From assembly GCF_002443255.2 (NCBI RefSeq), contig NW_019211457.1, forward strand, positions 31,735,309 through 31,799,308: a stretch of 64,000 nt of DNA, in the 5' to 3' direction. The notes beneath the pieces were generated by a model. The model ran no database searches, was not told where the DNA came from, and worked only from the letters and a program-made list of their open reading frames with translations. The stretch's first letter is position 1, and the number at the start of each line of letters is the position of its first letter. A program made the position numbers and the translations under genes. The DNA comes from Varroa destructor. Lineage: Eukaryota > Arthropoda > Arachnida > Mesostigmata > Varroidae. Below are positions 1-14,100 of this stretch, piece after piece.

Positions 1-65
1 TCCCGTTTTGTATCCTGGTGTTCTCACAATTGTGACCTCACAAAATCCTTCTCCTCTTTTCCTAG

Positions 66-683
66 GTATCTGTTGCATCTCCCATAGAGAACAGCTGAAC
101 GACCGACCCCCGTCCAAAGAGGACAACAGCAGCCGTTGGAAAACGAGTTCCTAGCAACAGCAGCAGCAGCAGCAGCAACACCACTGTCAGCAACATAAGA
201 ATCTCAATGCAAATTGTTAAGATTACCCCACGAGATCGCAGCGCGTTAACTGCTAGCCAAGATCTCCCTCCGCCCGTACCATGTATCAGCACACAGGCGG
301 ACATTGTACGCTGTCGACTCAAACAACTCGACCGACAGAAACGACAGTCGTCGCGAACCCTAACAACAGCAAAGGCATTAGCAACAAACTGTTTAAAGAC
401 AACATTGGCCATTGGACGTATGGTAACCGCCAGACTACGTACAACTGACGACAATTCGGTCCCGGCGATCGTCGGCGTTCATCAGTTGACAGTTCGCCGC
501 AGTCCCAAACTAAACGAGTACTACCCAATTTCGCCGGATATGATTCACGCTAGAGGCACGCTGATGGAGTGCATGACTTGTTCCAGCGTGGACGCGCTGG
601 TTATTACCGCGTTTAGTCGCCAAATCATAATGGTGTACCTATTATTAAGTAGCCGACAAGTACGGCATTTAAGCGATAGCTAA
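66..683 (+). CDS. Possible terminal exon at the left edge (uncertain frame)
   Basis: A good acceptor (TTCTCCTCTTTTCCTAG at 65) opens the window. Two readings are possible. Entering in phase 1 gives a hydrophilic 28-codon tail that stops at TAG 152-154. Another frame stays open from just after a TGA at 96-98 to TAA at 681-683, about 195 codons, with the first ATG at 207; it begins with a serine run encoded by the CAG repeat at 158-175 and then is rich in Arg, Thr and Ser with no domain I know. The length is unusual for this AT-rich window, but locally GC-richer DNA makes long open frames easier. I cannot tell which, if either, is translated. Confidence 0.28.
158..177. repeat. Short CAG/AGC microsatellite
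   Basis: Six tandem CAG units followed by CAACA. In one frame it encodes a serine run, in the opposite strand leucines. Confidence 0.8.
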
Positions 684-711
684 CGATCGGCAGTATTTAG
701 TAATAGTGCGC

Positions 712-785
712 GATGCTTTAGGTGGCTATACCATTAGCTGAGAAAGCCAACGGGAGTCTACGGTTCGAACCCCACCAACGACAAT
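712..785 (+). repeat. tRNA-like (SINE-like) relic
   Basis: A B-box-like GGTTCGAACCC near 761-771 lies about 35-40 bases after an A-box-like TGGCTATACC. The T-arm stem does not pair fully and no acceptor stem forms, so it is not a tRNA gene; a decayed tRNA-derived SINE head is possible. Confidence 0.2.
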
Positions 786-1383
786 ATACTGCGTGACAAA
801 ATAGGCGTAGTACCTCGACACAGAGTCTGAAATGGTAAAATAAAAAAATGATTATTAGTTCACGCGAGTGGATCGAGAACATACGCTACTTTCTACAGCT
901 CTGACTATACAATGACGACAGAAATAATGATTAGTTCTTGATTTATCCGGCATGACCACTCTGTGCTGGTATGTTATTGCACCAATCAAACCACGACGGC
1001 AGCAGCTGAGCCTGTGTCCTGAAGTAGAGGTTTTCACCAGACCTAAGTCACGAGGCAGGAGCAAAACATAGTGTGGAAGAAAAAGCAGGAGTGGAGTAAA
1101 TTAGCTTAAAAGGACACCCGTTTTGTGAACGCCCTTCAACTATTTTTTCCTTTAATCTGAATTTGCTGTTTAACAGAGCGAACCGACACGAAAATGACTC
1201 TCTTGTCCGCACATGTCTATTGAGTTCTGCGGACGTCTATACACCTAGTTCTAAGCTGCACGGGTAGATATATACATATCTAGCCATGACGAATGTAAAG
1301 GTACTTTCTGTTCGCTTACTTGGCTGTTACTGCTTTTAAACATTTGGTCTTTTACTAACAGCTGTATAGCGTCCATTTGTAGG

Positions 1384-1401
1384 TTTCGCGATAGCTCTGG
1401 T
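1384..1401. repeat. 18-base direct repeat, copy 1
   Basis: TTTCGCGATAGCTCTGGT, identical to 2269-2286. Flanks differ. Confidence 0.6.
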
Positions 1402-2268
1402 AAAGGATAAACTACCGAGATAGCGGGAAAACGATGGTGGATGAGATAAGCTTTACCAGTCCACGATGTGCTCTCTGACCGGCCTGATTAGCGAGCACTA
1501 ATGAAGTTTTTAGTCCGCACGATATTCGTACCGTGTTTTTCCGACCTCGCCAACGTATGGCGGTATCTACCCTACAGCTTGTTGAGTATATGCACGTAAA
1601 CATTTTTTTTTTTATTACTAAAACAAGCCATGACTATGTGCTGAAATCGTGGAATGTGCTATATAAAAGTACAATTCGAACAAAATCAGTATATCGTCGA
1701 TGGCTGAATTTAGAGATTTCGTCTGCTGTGAAAGAAGAATTACCTGATGGCTGTTCATTATAGATCTATCCTGTAATACATGACCGTATTAAACGGCTAA
1801 GGTTCGTGGCCTAAAGTTCCGCCAATGACACATAGCACACAAGTTGTATGAATAAACAAGTTAGTTATCTAATCTTGTTAGCGTTATTCCGCAAAACTTT
1901 AAGCGGCAACTACATTTTAGTTCGTTTGTACGTTAATAACAGTTTTAACTTTACTAGAAAAGTTGGACGGTCAAACAGACTTATTGACATCGCCATCATT
2001 ACACCGTTTTCTCCATCAGCTTTAAGGAACTTTTTTTTTCTTTACATTTAAGTGTTCCAATCAACCCACATATCAGATATCGCTACGCCAAAACTAATCG
2101 ATTTGAAAGCGTCCGTTTCTGTTAGAATCCTTGTCTAGTTATTAGTTCGCTATGAGACATTATGACATTAGTAGTTTCAGGTACCTCGCAAATCGAGTTC
2201 CGTGATCGATCGAATCTGAGTCTTTTTGCAGGTGGTCTCTATCCAAACATTACGAGTAAAAACAAACA

Positions 2269-2286
2269 TTTCGCGATAGCTCTGGT
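2269..2286. repeat. 18-base direct repeat, copy 2
   Basis: Identical to 1384-1401, 885 bases downstream in the same orientation. A chance 18-base match in 64 kb is uncommon. Confidence 0.6.
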
Positions 2287-5200
2287 TTAGAACGGGAATT
2301 ATTTCAACCACCTATTGTCATTGTAATACTACCTCCTGTGTAAGGAAAGCATTCTGCTAAGAGTGTCACCCGACTTCACACACAAGGGTTCACCGTTCAC
2401 AAAAAGGTGCGCCGTACTACTTCAATGTATTACGTTTCTTTATTTAACGATATCTACCGTAATTAGTAATATATATATATTGTCGTTGGCGTACACTTAA
2501 AGATGATATTTTTAATTTTATTTTTTTTGAGGAATCAAGAGTTACCATGCTACATAGCGGGAGCAAAGGAAAATGTGTGTTATGAGCATAAAGTTTACCT
2601 GGCAAGGACAAGACTGCCGACAATTTTTGTCTGCATTGTTCGGGTACCTTAAGTAATGGAGATTCGACCGATGCAGAGAAGCGCCAAGTAGAACAAAGCT
2701 GAAGTTACATGCGTCTTCCTACGACATCATGAGACTCATCCTCTGCCATTGTTATCAGATTGTTCAGTGAACGGCAACGGAAGTAGGTCGATATTACAGG
2801 GGACGTGTGGAGTGACGGAAGGGTCGAGTGTCTTTAGGACAAGCTAAAAAGCCGTCGGGTGCTCTTAGGCTTGTACTTTTCTTCGTTTGTCCAATGATAA
2901 CGTCAAAAGGCGAAGGAATTATTCACACGCTTCTCCGTCCTCAGTTTTTGTAGAATAGAAAATCCATCATCTCTATTATTTAGTTATCTATTATTTTCAC
3001 AGAGAAAGTGTCGCTTTACGAGCTAACAGCAAGCGAATTGATACATTTGCGTATTCGTATTTTCATGTACAAGACAAGATTTAGTTAAGTGGAACGGACA
3101 TGCTGCTCATACCCCACTAGTCTTCCCTACCTTTGGAAAAACGTTAAGGGCAAACATTTGGGTAACAATTCTTATGACATCTGGGATACTCTTAAAGTTC
3201 AGCGTACGCCACTATTGCCTTGGAAAGTTTTCCAACTGGGTCGCTTTGTGTAAGTAAGTAAGTGTACGAAATCAAATTATTATTTTATCGTTGAACAAGG
3301 AAGGTTTGCAGAATGTCCATCATCAGCCGCGATTTTTTTAAAAACAAATGAATAACAAAACCGCACACAGGTCGGCTCTTTCAATACTAATAGCGGTATA
3401 ATGTTATGTATAAATAATACTTATAAAGTTGATTTTGAAAAGGAAAGTTGCGAACTTCAGCAAGTTGCTACTGCTAGTAAAGCAAATCTAACTTTTAGAG
3501 TTAGCTAATCGTCTGTTAATATCTAGCACAATCTAAAGACGCAAAGAGATGCCTGTCCTTGGTAAAACATACTGAGAAGGAAAGTCAAGGATTAATGAAT
3601 CGTGCTCGATATTGTGACGAATTCTATGGCCCGGCTTTTTTTGATACTAGTGCTATGTAATCTGGATTAACCGAAGCAGAGGCCCATACGTTTTTCTCGG
3701 CCGTTTCGGGAAATTGCGTTTAGATCAATGCTAATAAAATGTGAGTTGTTAATCCAAGGAGCTCAATAGCGTAAAGCTCCTTTGTAGGTTCATGCATCGC
3801 CATTCGGTAAGGAAGGGGGCGCTGAAGCAAGCCTATGGGAAATACCAAATCGATTGGTATTGCGTTGCGAACGAAAGCGTCGTAGCTTATAGAAATAAAG
3901 CAGGAACTGGGGGGGAAACAAAGGTTGCAGAGACTGGGGGCACTCAAGTGCTTTACACAATATATGCTGTCTACCTAAATACTCACGAAAAAGCTATTGA
4001 AAAAGGCATTATACCTCGTACCTTTACATTGCGTAGGTGACAAGCCAGCGTTCAAAGCAAAACGAACGAACAATGTCACCACTGTTTAGAGAGAACATAG
4101 TACATTTTTAATGGCCTAGTTCTGCCTAAATCAGGCTAAAAATTTAACTTGCTGGTGAAGAAGTAAGAGGTTACGATGTTACTGTCTTAAGTGTCGTATC
4201 TACAGTGTTTTTGAAGATAGCTGACGGGTAACCGGCAAAGTGGACATACCCAGCCTCTAGCAATACTTCGATACAGGTCGGTTGCGGAAACAACTTCCTA
4301 GACTTACGATTCGTGCTCACTCAAACACTGATTTACTGAGTGTTTTTATTAGTACGAAACTTAACTATACGTTTTTCTAATGATGTTTGACGCGTTCTGC
4401 TAATAACTAGAAGTAGCTAAATGGTAATTCCTGGTAACTCGCTACGCTGTCGGAATTTTCACGATTGGGTACTGAAAAGGCTCTGATGCAATAAAGCGAC
4501 CATATTCATTTTTCATAGACAATATCCGTCACGTACTTGAACTTTGTATCTTCACCAAAACCTCCTCGAACAGCTGTCGACTATCTTATAAACCTCAATA
4601 CGATAATTATACGTAAAGACGCGGTGTCTGAAGCTTTTACAATACTGGTGATGCTGTTAGGTCGAGAATGAGAAAGTATGCAATTTTTACAATCGTTTCC
4701 GTTGTCAAAACGAATGGTAATAGTTGAATGTTAGGGTCATCTCTATTCCTCTATTGCGTGTTACGATGGTAACAACCGACGGCTGACGCGGGGTAATCAT
4801 TCATTTCATAAGTGATTCATCTAAAGCTTCATTAATCTCTCTCTTAAAGGTTACCTCAGTATAAGTGTACATGTAGATTTGACCTACATATAAATTAGTA
4901 GGTGGTTAATGTGGTTATAGAAAAGGCGCATTTTGCGTAATTGAACAAGTACTGAAATCGAATGCTGGAAGCCATCTGGGTAAACAGGTTTCGAGAATAC
5001 CTTGCAAATAGTTTTACGGTATATATCGTTCCACTGAAAAGGCAGACAAACTATTGTATGCTGCTTATTAAGAAGCTAAATAACAAGGTGAAACTTTTAT
5101 GAAAATCTACCAACAGAGCACAGTCTTCCTTTTTTTGAGTTTGGGTAGTTACCGGCTGATGATCTGCTCGAGTCTAAGACAAAAGTCACCATATTGAAAT

Positions 5201-5828
5201 AGGCGCTGAGAAGAACTACTTAGAAATTACACGTATTTTTCTGTTGTGTTTAACCTTTAATTACGGGACATATCTTTGCTTCTTCGGAAATTTAAAAAAA
5301 AAATACCTCCGAACTATACCGAATAATACCGAACTACCTCTTTCTACCCGTCTGCTACGTTTTTATTAAGCCTCTTAGAGTTAGCGCCTGAGCGCTAACT
5401 GCACCCCCGAAACATTTCGCATCTGCTGTTCGTTATCAATTAAATTGTTTCTAATATGATCGGCTTCATTATGAAGAGTTGCAGCAAATATGGTTTATTA
5501 TCATTTAATAATAACAACAACAGCAATAAGAGATAACAGAAAATCTAAAGGTTGGTCTGCAAACGGCTTGAAGTTCCATTTTCGAGAGATCGATAACCAG
5601 AAGTTTATTAAGTTGCATCGAACAAGGTTTCTCCTTTACTTTATTGTATAGATCAATCTAATCCTTGAGTATACAGCATTACGCACAAAATTGAGCCAGA
5701 TGCATTACGCAAATGGACTTGCGTCAATTTTCACAATTTCATTCTAATAAAAGATGGATATGATGCCTCCGAATGGACACTTAAATAGACACGTAAGTAC
5801 TGCTAAATGACAAACCACCATGTCCAAC

Positions 5829-5884
5829 TTCCAATATAAAACCTAAGTGTTTTTTATAAGACCTAAGCGAATTTTATATTGGAA
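5829..5884. repeat. Perfect 13-bp inverted repeat hairpin
   Basis: TTCCAATATAAAA (5829-5841) pairs exactly with TTTTATATTGGAA (5872-5884). The 30-base loop carries a direct repeat CCTAAGTG / CCTAAGCG. Size and AT content recall a small foldback element; no gene context. Confidence 0.6.
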
Positions 5885-8800
5885 AGCTAAACATCTGAGA
5901 ATCCCCTGCATTACATTCAACTTCTACAAACTTTTAAGTGTTTTTCCTAATCCATAGCATTACGCCATACACTGTTACGTCGTATGAAAATAATTTAAAA
6001 TGATGTTGTCAGCTCGGTATATGGTGTTCCGAGTTCGAAATATAAATGGCGTCTATACTGTTTTTCTCCTACCAAAACTCACCAACCTCCATCCTCTAGC
6101 TCTTCAGACCAAGTACGAAACAGCTAGATCGCAACGCATTACAAAACCGTTACGGTTGATCCGCCTAGAACGATTTGAGACGCTTTGGCCGTCTCATTGA
6201 GACAGAAAATAAGCTTCGAAGCGTCAATGTATGAAATGCCGTCTATGGGTTCGTGTGCGTACTCTATTTTCACTTAGTAGTAATTTTTATATGTTGCTTC
6301 TTGTGCCAGTTTTTTTTTTTGCTAAACTATTTAAAGAATATTTTTTCGGCAACACTCTCCATTTTGGTCGAGCTGGGTATATGACACAATTTGCACTGCG
6401 TAATAAGCCTATCATAGGATCAAGTCTATAAACGAATTCATTTTATTAAAAAAACAACAGTAAGTAATAATCATAATTACAATTCTATAGATTTTGAGGG
6501 TCATTCCCCCTGTTCTGTATACATTATACAAACCGAAACTTTGTCTTTCAAGGACGTTACTGCTCAAAGCACCGAATCTGGGAAGTCGAATTCTGTTGAG
6601 TCAGTCTATTTCTTGTCACAGTTTTGCTTTTCCTGTTGTCCCTAAACCTGTGGATCGACCAAATGGGTCCTATTAGTAAATTCCCATAACAATTTTTTTC
6701 TGTAATGCGTTCATCCGTAAAAAGTGATAGGAGGAAGTGTGTCCTGTTTGATACAGGGTCAGCCCTGAAAAAGCGAACGTGATGATGTGTAGCCGGTATC
6801 TGTCATAGGTTATGAGTGTCTTGTAAGGCCCAGGGAATACTCGATGCTTTAATACTTCGCACTTTGGGTAATCCAAGGTACCGTTTAACTTTCGACAGAT
6901 ATACCGTTAATCAGTAGGCGAGGCTCGTTCAGGCTCGTGGAGGCGTTTCCTGGTAATCGCAATATACAATACATACAGCATGCTGTTTGCATGATTTTGA
7001 GTATAATCGATAGCGGTCTTATCGCGAACTTCAATGCACCCGGTAACCTAGACAAATTTTTCTGAGAACTCGCCTTCTTTGCAGCTATGATATGAAACAC
7101 AGAAAAAGGTGTACCATGCGTCTAAAATAGAAAATACTTGCTAAATGGTATTACTTTACGGTGTAAATGAAGCAATACATTTTGATCTAAAATTAGCTTC
7201 GCTTCCTGAAGGTATATGACTGTATCGTGACTTAAAAAGGAATTCCTCTTCGATTTGGTCTGTGTTATTGTGTTATCGTTGTTACATCAATGCAAGCTGA
7301 ATGTGTTTTTGCCCACGCGTATCTACACCAAGTGCTATGCCATTGCATGTGTAGAGAAAAAAAATTGTAGAAGCTAAACGCCACTGAAAGGTAGCGAAAA
7401 ATATATTGAAAATGTATCAAAAATCAGATAGTGAAACCTAATCCGCGGCCTTCTACTAGCGATCATGCTCTACAATCTGTTTTTGGCGTCAAAAGTAAAT
7501 CTTGATTTAAAATCAAGCTCTATATACCATTTTCTAGCGGTGCCACATTTAGAGGTAAAAGCGTTTGTTTCTTTATTTTCGACCTTTATCACAAGGACTG
7601 TCATGCATTCTTTGGGCCTGGTTTATGTTTGCGTTTTGTTACCATCGGGACACTCGAAACTGAGATTTTCGGTGACATACCCGTTTAATACGAAGTTGAC
7701 TTACAGAAGATTGATTAAAGTGAATGATGCGTATCTATAGAGCACAAGTGCCGTTGAGACAACACGTTCGACGTTTCTGATAGAGGAGGGTGGTCTCCCA
7801 AAGGGCTCCAAATATAGAAAAAAAAACAGCAACCTTTTGGACTCGATGTAAGTACGCTTGTTTTTCTGAGTGGGTTTTTGGATGTCTTGTAAACTCTCGA
7901 TAGGTTTCCTACAGTTCTATGTAGCCTGTTACTATACGTACAGGGTGTCTAGATAATGCTGTATATTTTTTTCAAATAATTAACTCTTGGCCACGGCGAT
8001 GAACGGATCGCATTTAATAGCGATGCTGTTCCCATGGGTGAGGATAATGTGTCCAAAAATGAAAACTTATCCAAAAACGTATATCACGTTTGTGTGGTGA
8101 AACAAAAATCCCATAGGGGAGACTGCTCCACCATGTTATGTTATACAGAAATGTTTTTTTTTTTATTCTGCTTTTGCGTTCCTTTCTGTATTCTCTATCC
8201 AAAAATGCAGAGCGTCCTCAGAACTCCATCGAACTGAGAAAATTCCGGAACGCATACGACTTACATTTTTGGACGGAGTACAATATTTCTGGCATCCTGT
8301 ATAAGAAGAATAAGAAAAGATAAAGTAACGTGATTATCATCTATCAACTATGATGTTTAGATAAAAGCGATGATCGCGCGTTTTTCTAAGTAACCATCGG
8401 AGCACACTACAGAACGGTGTCAGCTTGTGTGTGTTTGCCAAACAACACCGATATCAACTGCGTATGCCTTAATGGATGCCCTCGCTTTTGCACACATTTC
8501 AATAATTGATACGCATCTGCGTCTCAAAGATATGATAAAGGTAATTGTTGCGCTTTGGAAGGTAGTCTGGCGCTTTTTTGCAAAAATTTGTGAGAAAAAT
8601 GATATTTGTGTCTATACAATATAAGTTTATGTGATTTAGCTAACTGCACGACACCACAGACATTTAAGAGCAGCTTTTAATGCTAGAGGTACATAGTTAC
8701 GTAAGAAAAGCTGCAGTGTTTATTTTTTTTCATACTTACAACAACTTATTCTTATCTACCTTAACCATTGAAACTTAGCCAAAAAATATTTGTCTAGTCG

Positions 8801-11075
8801 ATGCCAGCGGAGAACACCATAATGAGATTACTGAAGGAGATAGTTGTTCCCATCCTGCTGGAAAAGATGAACAGTACCGTGGGTAGAAAATCAAATATGC
8901 GGCATCAACTTTCGGTCAATTTTTAGCGCCGTATCGATACACTCGACTTACGGTGTACGGCGGTTCACTCCATACGCTGCTCGCCTTGGTAAACACGGCA
9001 CTTGGCAGCACGGGCTGCAAAACGTATCTGGTACTCTTCGAAAATAAAATCAAACAGAAGAAAGTCTAAAGGGTCAACAAAGAGTATAATCGATAGATTG
9101 ACCGTTTTTATGTATGAACGATTTTTATTAGGAGGAGGATTTCTAATATATATATATATATGTTAATTTCTATGCGATCATACGAGATATTAGCAATTAG
9201 CTCTTACGACGAAGGAGATACAAAATGGGGCGTATGAAATAATGGATGTATTACACCTTCTGGAATAAAGCAGCAGAACTTTTACTTTTGCTATCTCGTG
9301 TCCTGGCGACAGGCTTATAGTATTAATATAATTACTACATAAATAGATTGAAAAGTTTGCTTTGACGTTTATATAACGGTGGGTAATATGGTTTAATTAC
9401 TAAATTTAGTAATGACATTGGAACTGCTCGATTATAGAAGGAGACAAAGATAAAAACGATTCTGAAGTAGGAAAATTACAAAATTTATCGTTTTCTATTA
9501 ATAATTAGATGTCCGTCCACTTCTTGTGGTGATACTTAGAGAAGGTTTGATTAGTTAGACTTACGTTGAAGTTTATTAAAATTTAACAGCTCTTCAGTAC
9601 ATTATATATAAAGACATTGTTATTTCAGCTTTCGATACAGGGTAGCTGGTGAACATAGATATATTATTCAATTGGTCTGTGAAATGTTCCGCTTTATTAG
9701 GCCTAGACGTCACCGGGAGATCATTAGCCATAACGTCTAACATACAACCCATAGATTGGAGGGAAACGGTATGTAGAGCTTCTGTGATGCAAATAAAATA
9801 CTATCGCCTACCGCTCTATATGACTATACTTTCTTATAAGACGCATAGAAGATTGTAGAAGGTGTCTGTGCCTGACATTTTGCCTACTTTTGGATCACTT
9901 CCGAATTCCTATAGAAACACATACAACACGAAAGTATACATATAATAGATTATTAACGCATATCATAAACGTTGCTGAATTTCTATGTCTCTCAGCCAGC
10001 TGGCTATATATTTTGATCTGGCTTGGAAGAAATATGCATTTATGCAAAAATTCAATTTTTTTAAGCTTAAAAAACCAAATCAAACAAGAAGTATAGATAC
10101 ATATGTATTTTTTGGCGGAAATCTAGTTAGCTATGGAAATTAAGCTATGACTAAGCTCTTATAAACTTGATCTAAAACGTTAATTTTAAGAATAATGTAA
10201 ACTGATCTTAACGAATTTAGGGGGCAATTTGCTTAAATAGATCTATGCTTCTTAGGGCTTGTAATAAAAAATGACGTCAACTAAAGCCAGTTCGAATATA
10301 AAGGATAACTTGATATTTTCAGCAGGCCGCTGTTTACAACTCTGCGGGTCCTTCATAAGTTCCGCTAACTTACAAGGTCATCGGAGCAGCAGGTCTTGTT
10401 CCCAATTTAATTGCACGCAATATATACGAGCACAAAAACACGAGACAATAACCGTACATGCATGTTGCTGTTGTCGTGCATCGTTCTTGTTCTCTTTTAT
10501 CCTTCATTCCGGATTGGCTCGAATCTTCTTCTAGTAACACTAGACTGACTTATTCTGCTTGATACCAGGATAATTTCAACAGAGGATTAAAAGCATTATA
10601 ATGACCTTATTACTCAGAAATGTTATATAAAAGATCACGCTACCTTAAGTTTCCCACGACACACCGAAAATTGATTTTCTAATAATCATTGAAAAGGATC
10701 CACACTTCAATAGTCCAATGTGCGTTATATGTAGACTGTAATTACAGACCTTCCTAACCGATCTACTGCGTTATCGCCGTATAAACAACTGATGCAAGTA
10801 ACTATATGTCGTAAATCGCAGTCGTAAATGTAATAAATAAAAAAGATAATGAAATGCGCTCCGAATTGGAAAAAAAACCCGGGTTTGGTCGAGAGCTGCC
10901 AAGTCCTTGCAGCACAGGCTTCAATAAATGGAAGAGGATGTACTTTTGATGTTAATGTATTTATGCATGTTCATTCTTAGATCCGTCTCCCCAACTGTGG
11001 TCTCATGATCTAAGTAAAACCCTTCACTTTGTATGGAATTTTGCTGCATCATGAATGCACAAAATTTACATGGGC

Positions 11076-11111
11076 TATATATATATATATATAATACTAA
11101 ACCTTTATTTT

Positions 11112-11149
<38 letters not shown>
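11076..11149. repeat. Paired AT microsatellites
   Basis: (TA)n at 11076-11093 and (AT)n at 11114-11149 separated by about 20 bases of mixed sequence. Confidence 0.9.
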
Positions 11150-11152
<3 letters not shown>

Positions 11153-14100
11153 TTTATATCGAAAGCATCACTTCTCAATCTAGTTCCATTTCGAAAAGCT
11201 CGCGTTACGCACATAAAGCCTGAAGGGTTTATGAAATTACATTACGAATCCTAATGACCTATTTAAAATGTTTGCAAAATGATGTACCGGAAACAATTGC
11301 AGTTTATTACAGAAATCGAAATCCAAATAATATTGACTTTTAACGCGTTCTTTTATAAAGCGCCTTTTTTGTTTTATATGGTGGCAGCTCTTTTCATGCT
11401 TCTCTTTATGATCGAGGTATAGCCAAGGCCGTACGCTTCGTATGATTTTGCACGACAGTAGGGTTGATCACTTCACAGACAAAGTCCAACTAAGACACAG
11501 GCGTCCTATAGCCGTCGATCTTAAAAAACAAAAATATACCCCATTGGACTGGTAAACAAACATTAAAAGCAGCGACTTGCTGGTAATCGCAGCATCCTAG
11601 CAACTTGGCAGCATTCCGCCAACACTTAGTTGACCCGAAAGGGATCTTGCGAAATTTGTGCATCAGTTTGTCAAAGGGGTTCCCCAATGCAAGGACGTAA
11701 ACGTGTCCAGTTAACGTTTGGACGCGTGTGCCTTACAGATTACGTGAATCATCTTAGCAAGTGGCCACAAGAGATTTTCAAATAAAATACAGAACCTAGC
11801 GAAAGTTCCTCGACAGACTACAAAAAAATATTGTATACATTTTGAAAGGACATTGACAATTTTTCTGGAAGCCCATTTACCTATATATGAAAAGTCTTTG
11901 CAAAAAGACTTAAGTCCGATTCGTTTTGTCCATATACACAGACATGTTCTTGACGGGATAACACATTTTTCTTCAAAAAACATAGGTTGTCTGTGTAAAC
12001 AGTTGGCTGAAAACACAGCCAACCGGGTTAACGTTTTCTATTAAATAGGACCTAGACCCAGTAAATACTGCTGCGGCAGAAGCTAAAAAGGTAAAACTTG
12101 TCAAACTCGGCCTAAAATATTGTTTTACTTCACCAGCAGTTCTATCACAAAGTTCATTAGTTTTATTATTAAATCCTTATGTAAAAAAAGTAATTTTTCT
12201 ATATTTTAACCGAAATAGACTTAGTTTCTTTCTCACAGAGACATAATAATAATAGATAAATTTTATTAGTCACTAAGTAAACCAAATTCAATTTTCCCAT
12301 ACCTATATAACCACACTGAAAAAGCTTATCTTCATTTTGTTATCGTAAAACCTGGCAACCATAGGATATGAGTACAGCAAAAAATTCCCCTTCCAGGTCG
12401 TTGTCTCTGCGTATTGTGCAGCGAGTCATACCGTTAAATATAGAGTCGTCAATATTACGCAGGCATATTGTTTGTCTTATACGGCCTGAGAAGGGCAAAC
12501 CTTGAAGTCAATTTACCATCAAAGCATGATATAGCAACTTTATTTTACGTCCACGTTTTCAGTTTTAGACATAATAATAATAATAATATGAACAAGGTTA
12601 ATGTGGACTGACATTTCTTGTTTTCTTTTTCGTTTGATCAGAAATGGCAGCTCATTTGACGTTTTGTATAAATACCAATTATGAAGTTGTAGTGCGGCAG
12701 CTAAAAGGCTCGTTAGCTATAGATGGATTTTTAAATGTCGTGACCTTCTCGCTAAGAAGTGATACTATTTTTGTATGGCCTTTCAATACCTATTCAATTT
12801 TTAAAAATTTGGAATTGGTTTTTGCAGAATAGGTCAGAGTTGAAAAGTAATGCCAGAGAAAAGGTGTCTACCTTCTATTTGAAATTTCTAAACTAAAGTT
12901 AGTTGTTCGAACCTAAAATTCTTGCAAAAAAAATTGAAATATACCAATTTATTGTACGTAGCTCATTTCGACGGTAAGGGCACTCCGTACAATTAGAACT
13001 GAACGTCTCTTCGCCCTGTTAAGGCAAAACGGTGGCTCATTTTGAATTTGTTATTTTTGAGGGAAATCCTATTCAACTGTTGAGAGCGTATCCGTCTTAT
13101 GTATTTTACATACGACGTGATCAGTGTAAACACCTTCGATAGATACAGGCACATATATTGTCTTAGGTTAAATGTATGCATCCACGAAATATAAACGTGT
13201 GAAAAAAATGGCTGGTCATTGGTATTAATAATTTTGAACTGACTAATATGAATCCGTTATATTATATCCGTTATTTGAATGCTTTTTACGGCGAGCCTGG
13301 AAGTTCATGTTATGCTGTAATTGGATTTAAGGTAATGTTGCAGTTAGTAAGTTAGTCAATATGTGGTTCCGTTAACCGCGAAGCGTGCACGCCAATGTGC
13401 ATCTACCTAGAAAGACACTGTTTCAGCGGCTGATAAGTTCATAACCAGGAGTTCGATGTCAGATTTCAAACCAGAGAAACGAGAGTTCGATGTTAACTGT
13501 TGAGGTTTCTAATTTTGCCAAATCGGAGTTGGAACGTTAAAAAAGCTATTTGTCGAGCTCCCAGTTTCTCTATTACGCGTCCTATAGTTCGACGATATGA
13601 TAGTATTAATTATATATTTAAGACCCAAGAAATTCTCTAGATATTTCATCAAGGTGATAAAGGTGGGAGTTAGCTAAACGATATCCGCTAAGCATAACAA
13701 CGTTCTTGGTAAACCGCTGAGCATACTACAGAAGCTTATTAGACCTTCCTTTTAGCCATTGGCGCTCTATAATTTCACTACGCTTAGTACTGGGGTGCGA
13801 GGCTAGCAGCAGTGATAATTAAAGATTCTCGCAACTTCTCTTTCAAGATATGTCATATTGTGCCATTGCTGTCCAGTACAATTATTTAGTTCTCTCCATC
13901 CACCATTCCAGTCATTATTCGTTCAACAGTGACCGGCTTGTTTTTGCTAACTGGCCTTCTCTCTATCTAGCACAGCTAGCTCCCCGTTCTCTTCTCACAC
14001 CCTACCAAACAGCCATAGGCGATTTCGACAAGTTTCTCTGCGTATGTATTGGTGTTTGTTCGCACCGTCGAAATGTCTGTGACGTTTGTTCTCCACGTTT

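Larger units (their letters stand above)
684..13849. other. AT-rich stretch without supported genes
   Basis: Thirteen kilobases with only short scattered open frames on both strands, none with a recognisable domain, splice context or signal peptide. It holds the hairpin at 5829-5884, an 18-base exact direct repeat (1384-1401 and 2269-2286), AT microsatellites at 11076-11093 and 11114-11149 and a tRNA-like patch near 710-785, all listed separately. Confidence 0.6.

Noticed and set aside
62..454. 130-codon minus-strand frame with a long leucine run
   Set aside because: The leucines are the reverse reading of the CAG repeat; no other protein-like feature.
712..785. Intact tRNA gene
   Set aside because: Only box-like motifs are present; T-arm and acceptor stems do not pair.
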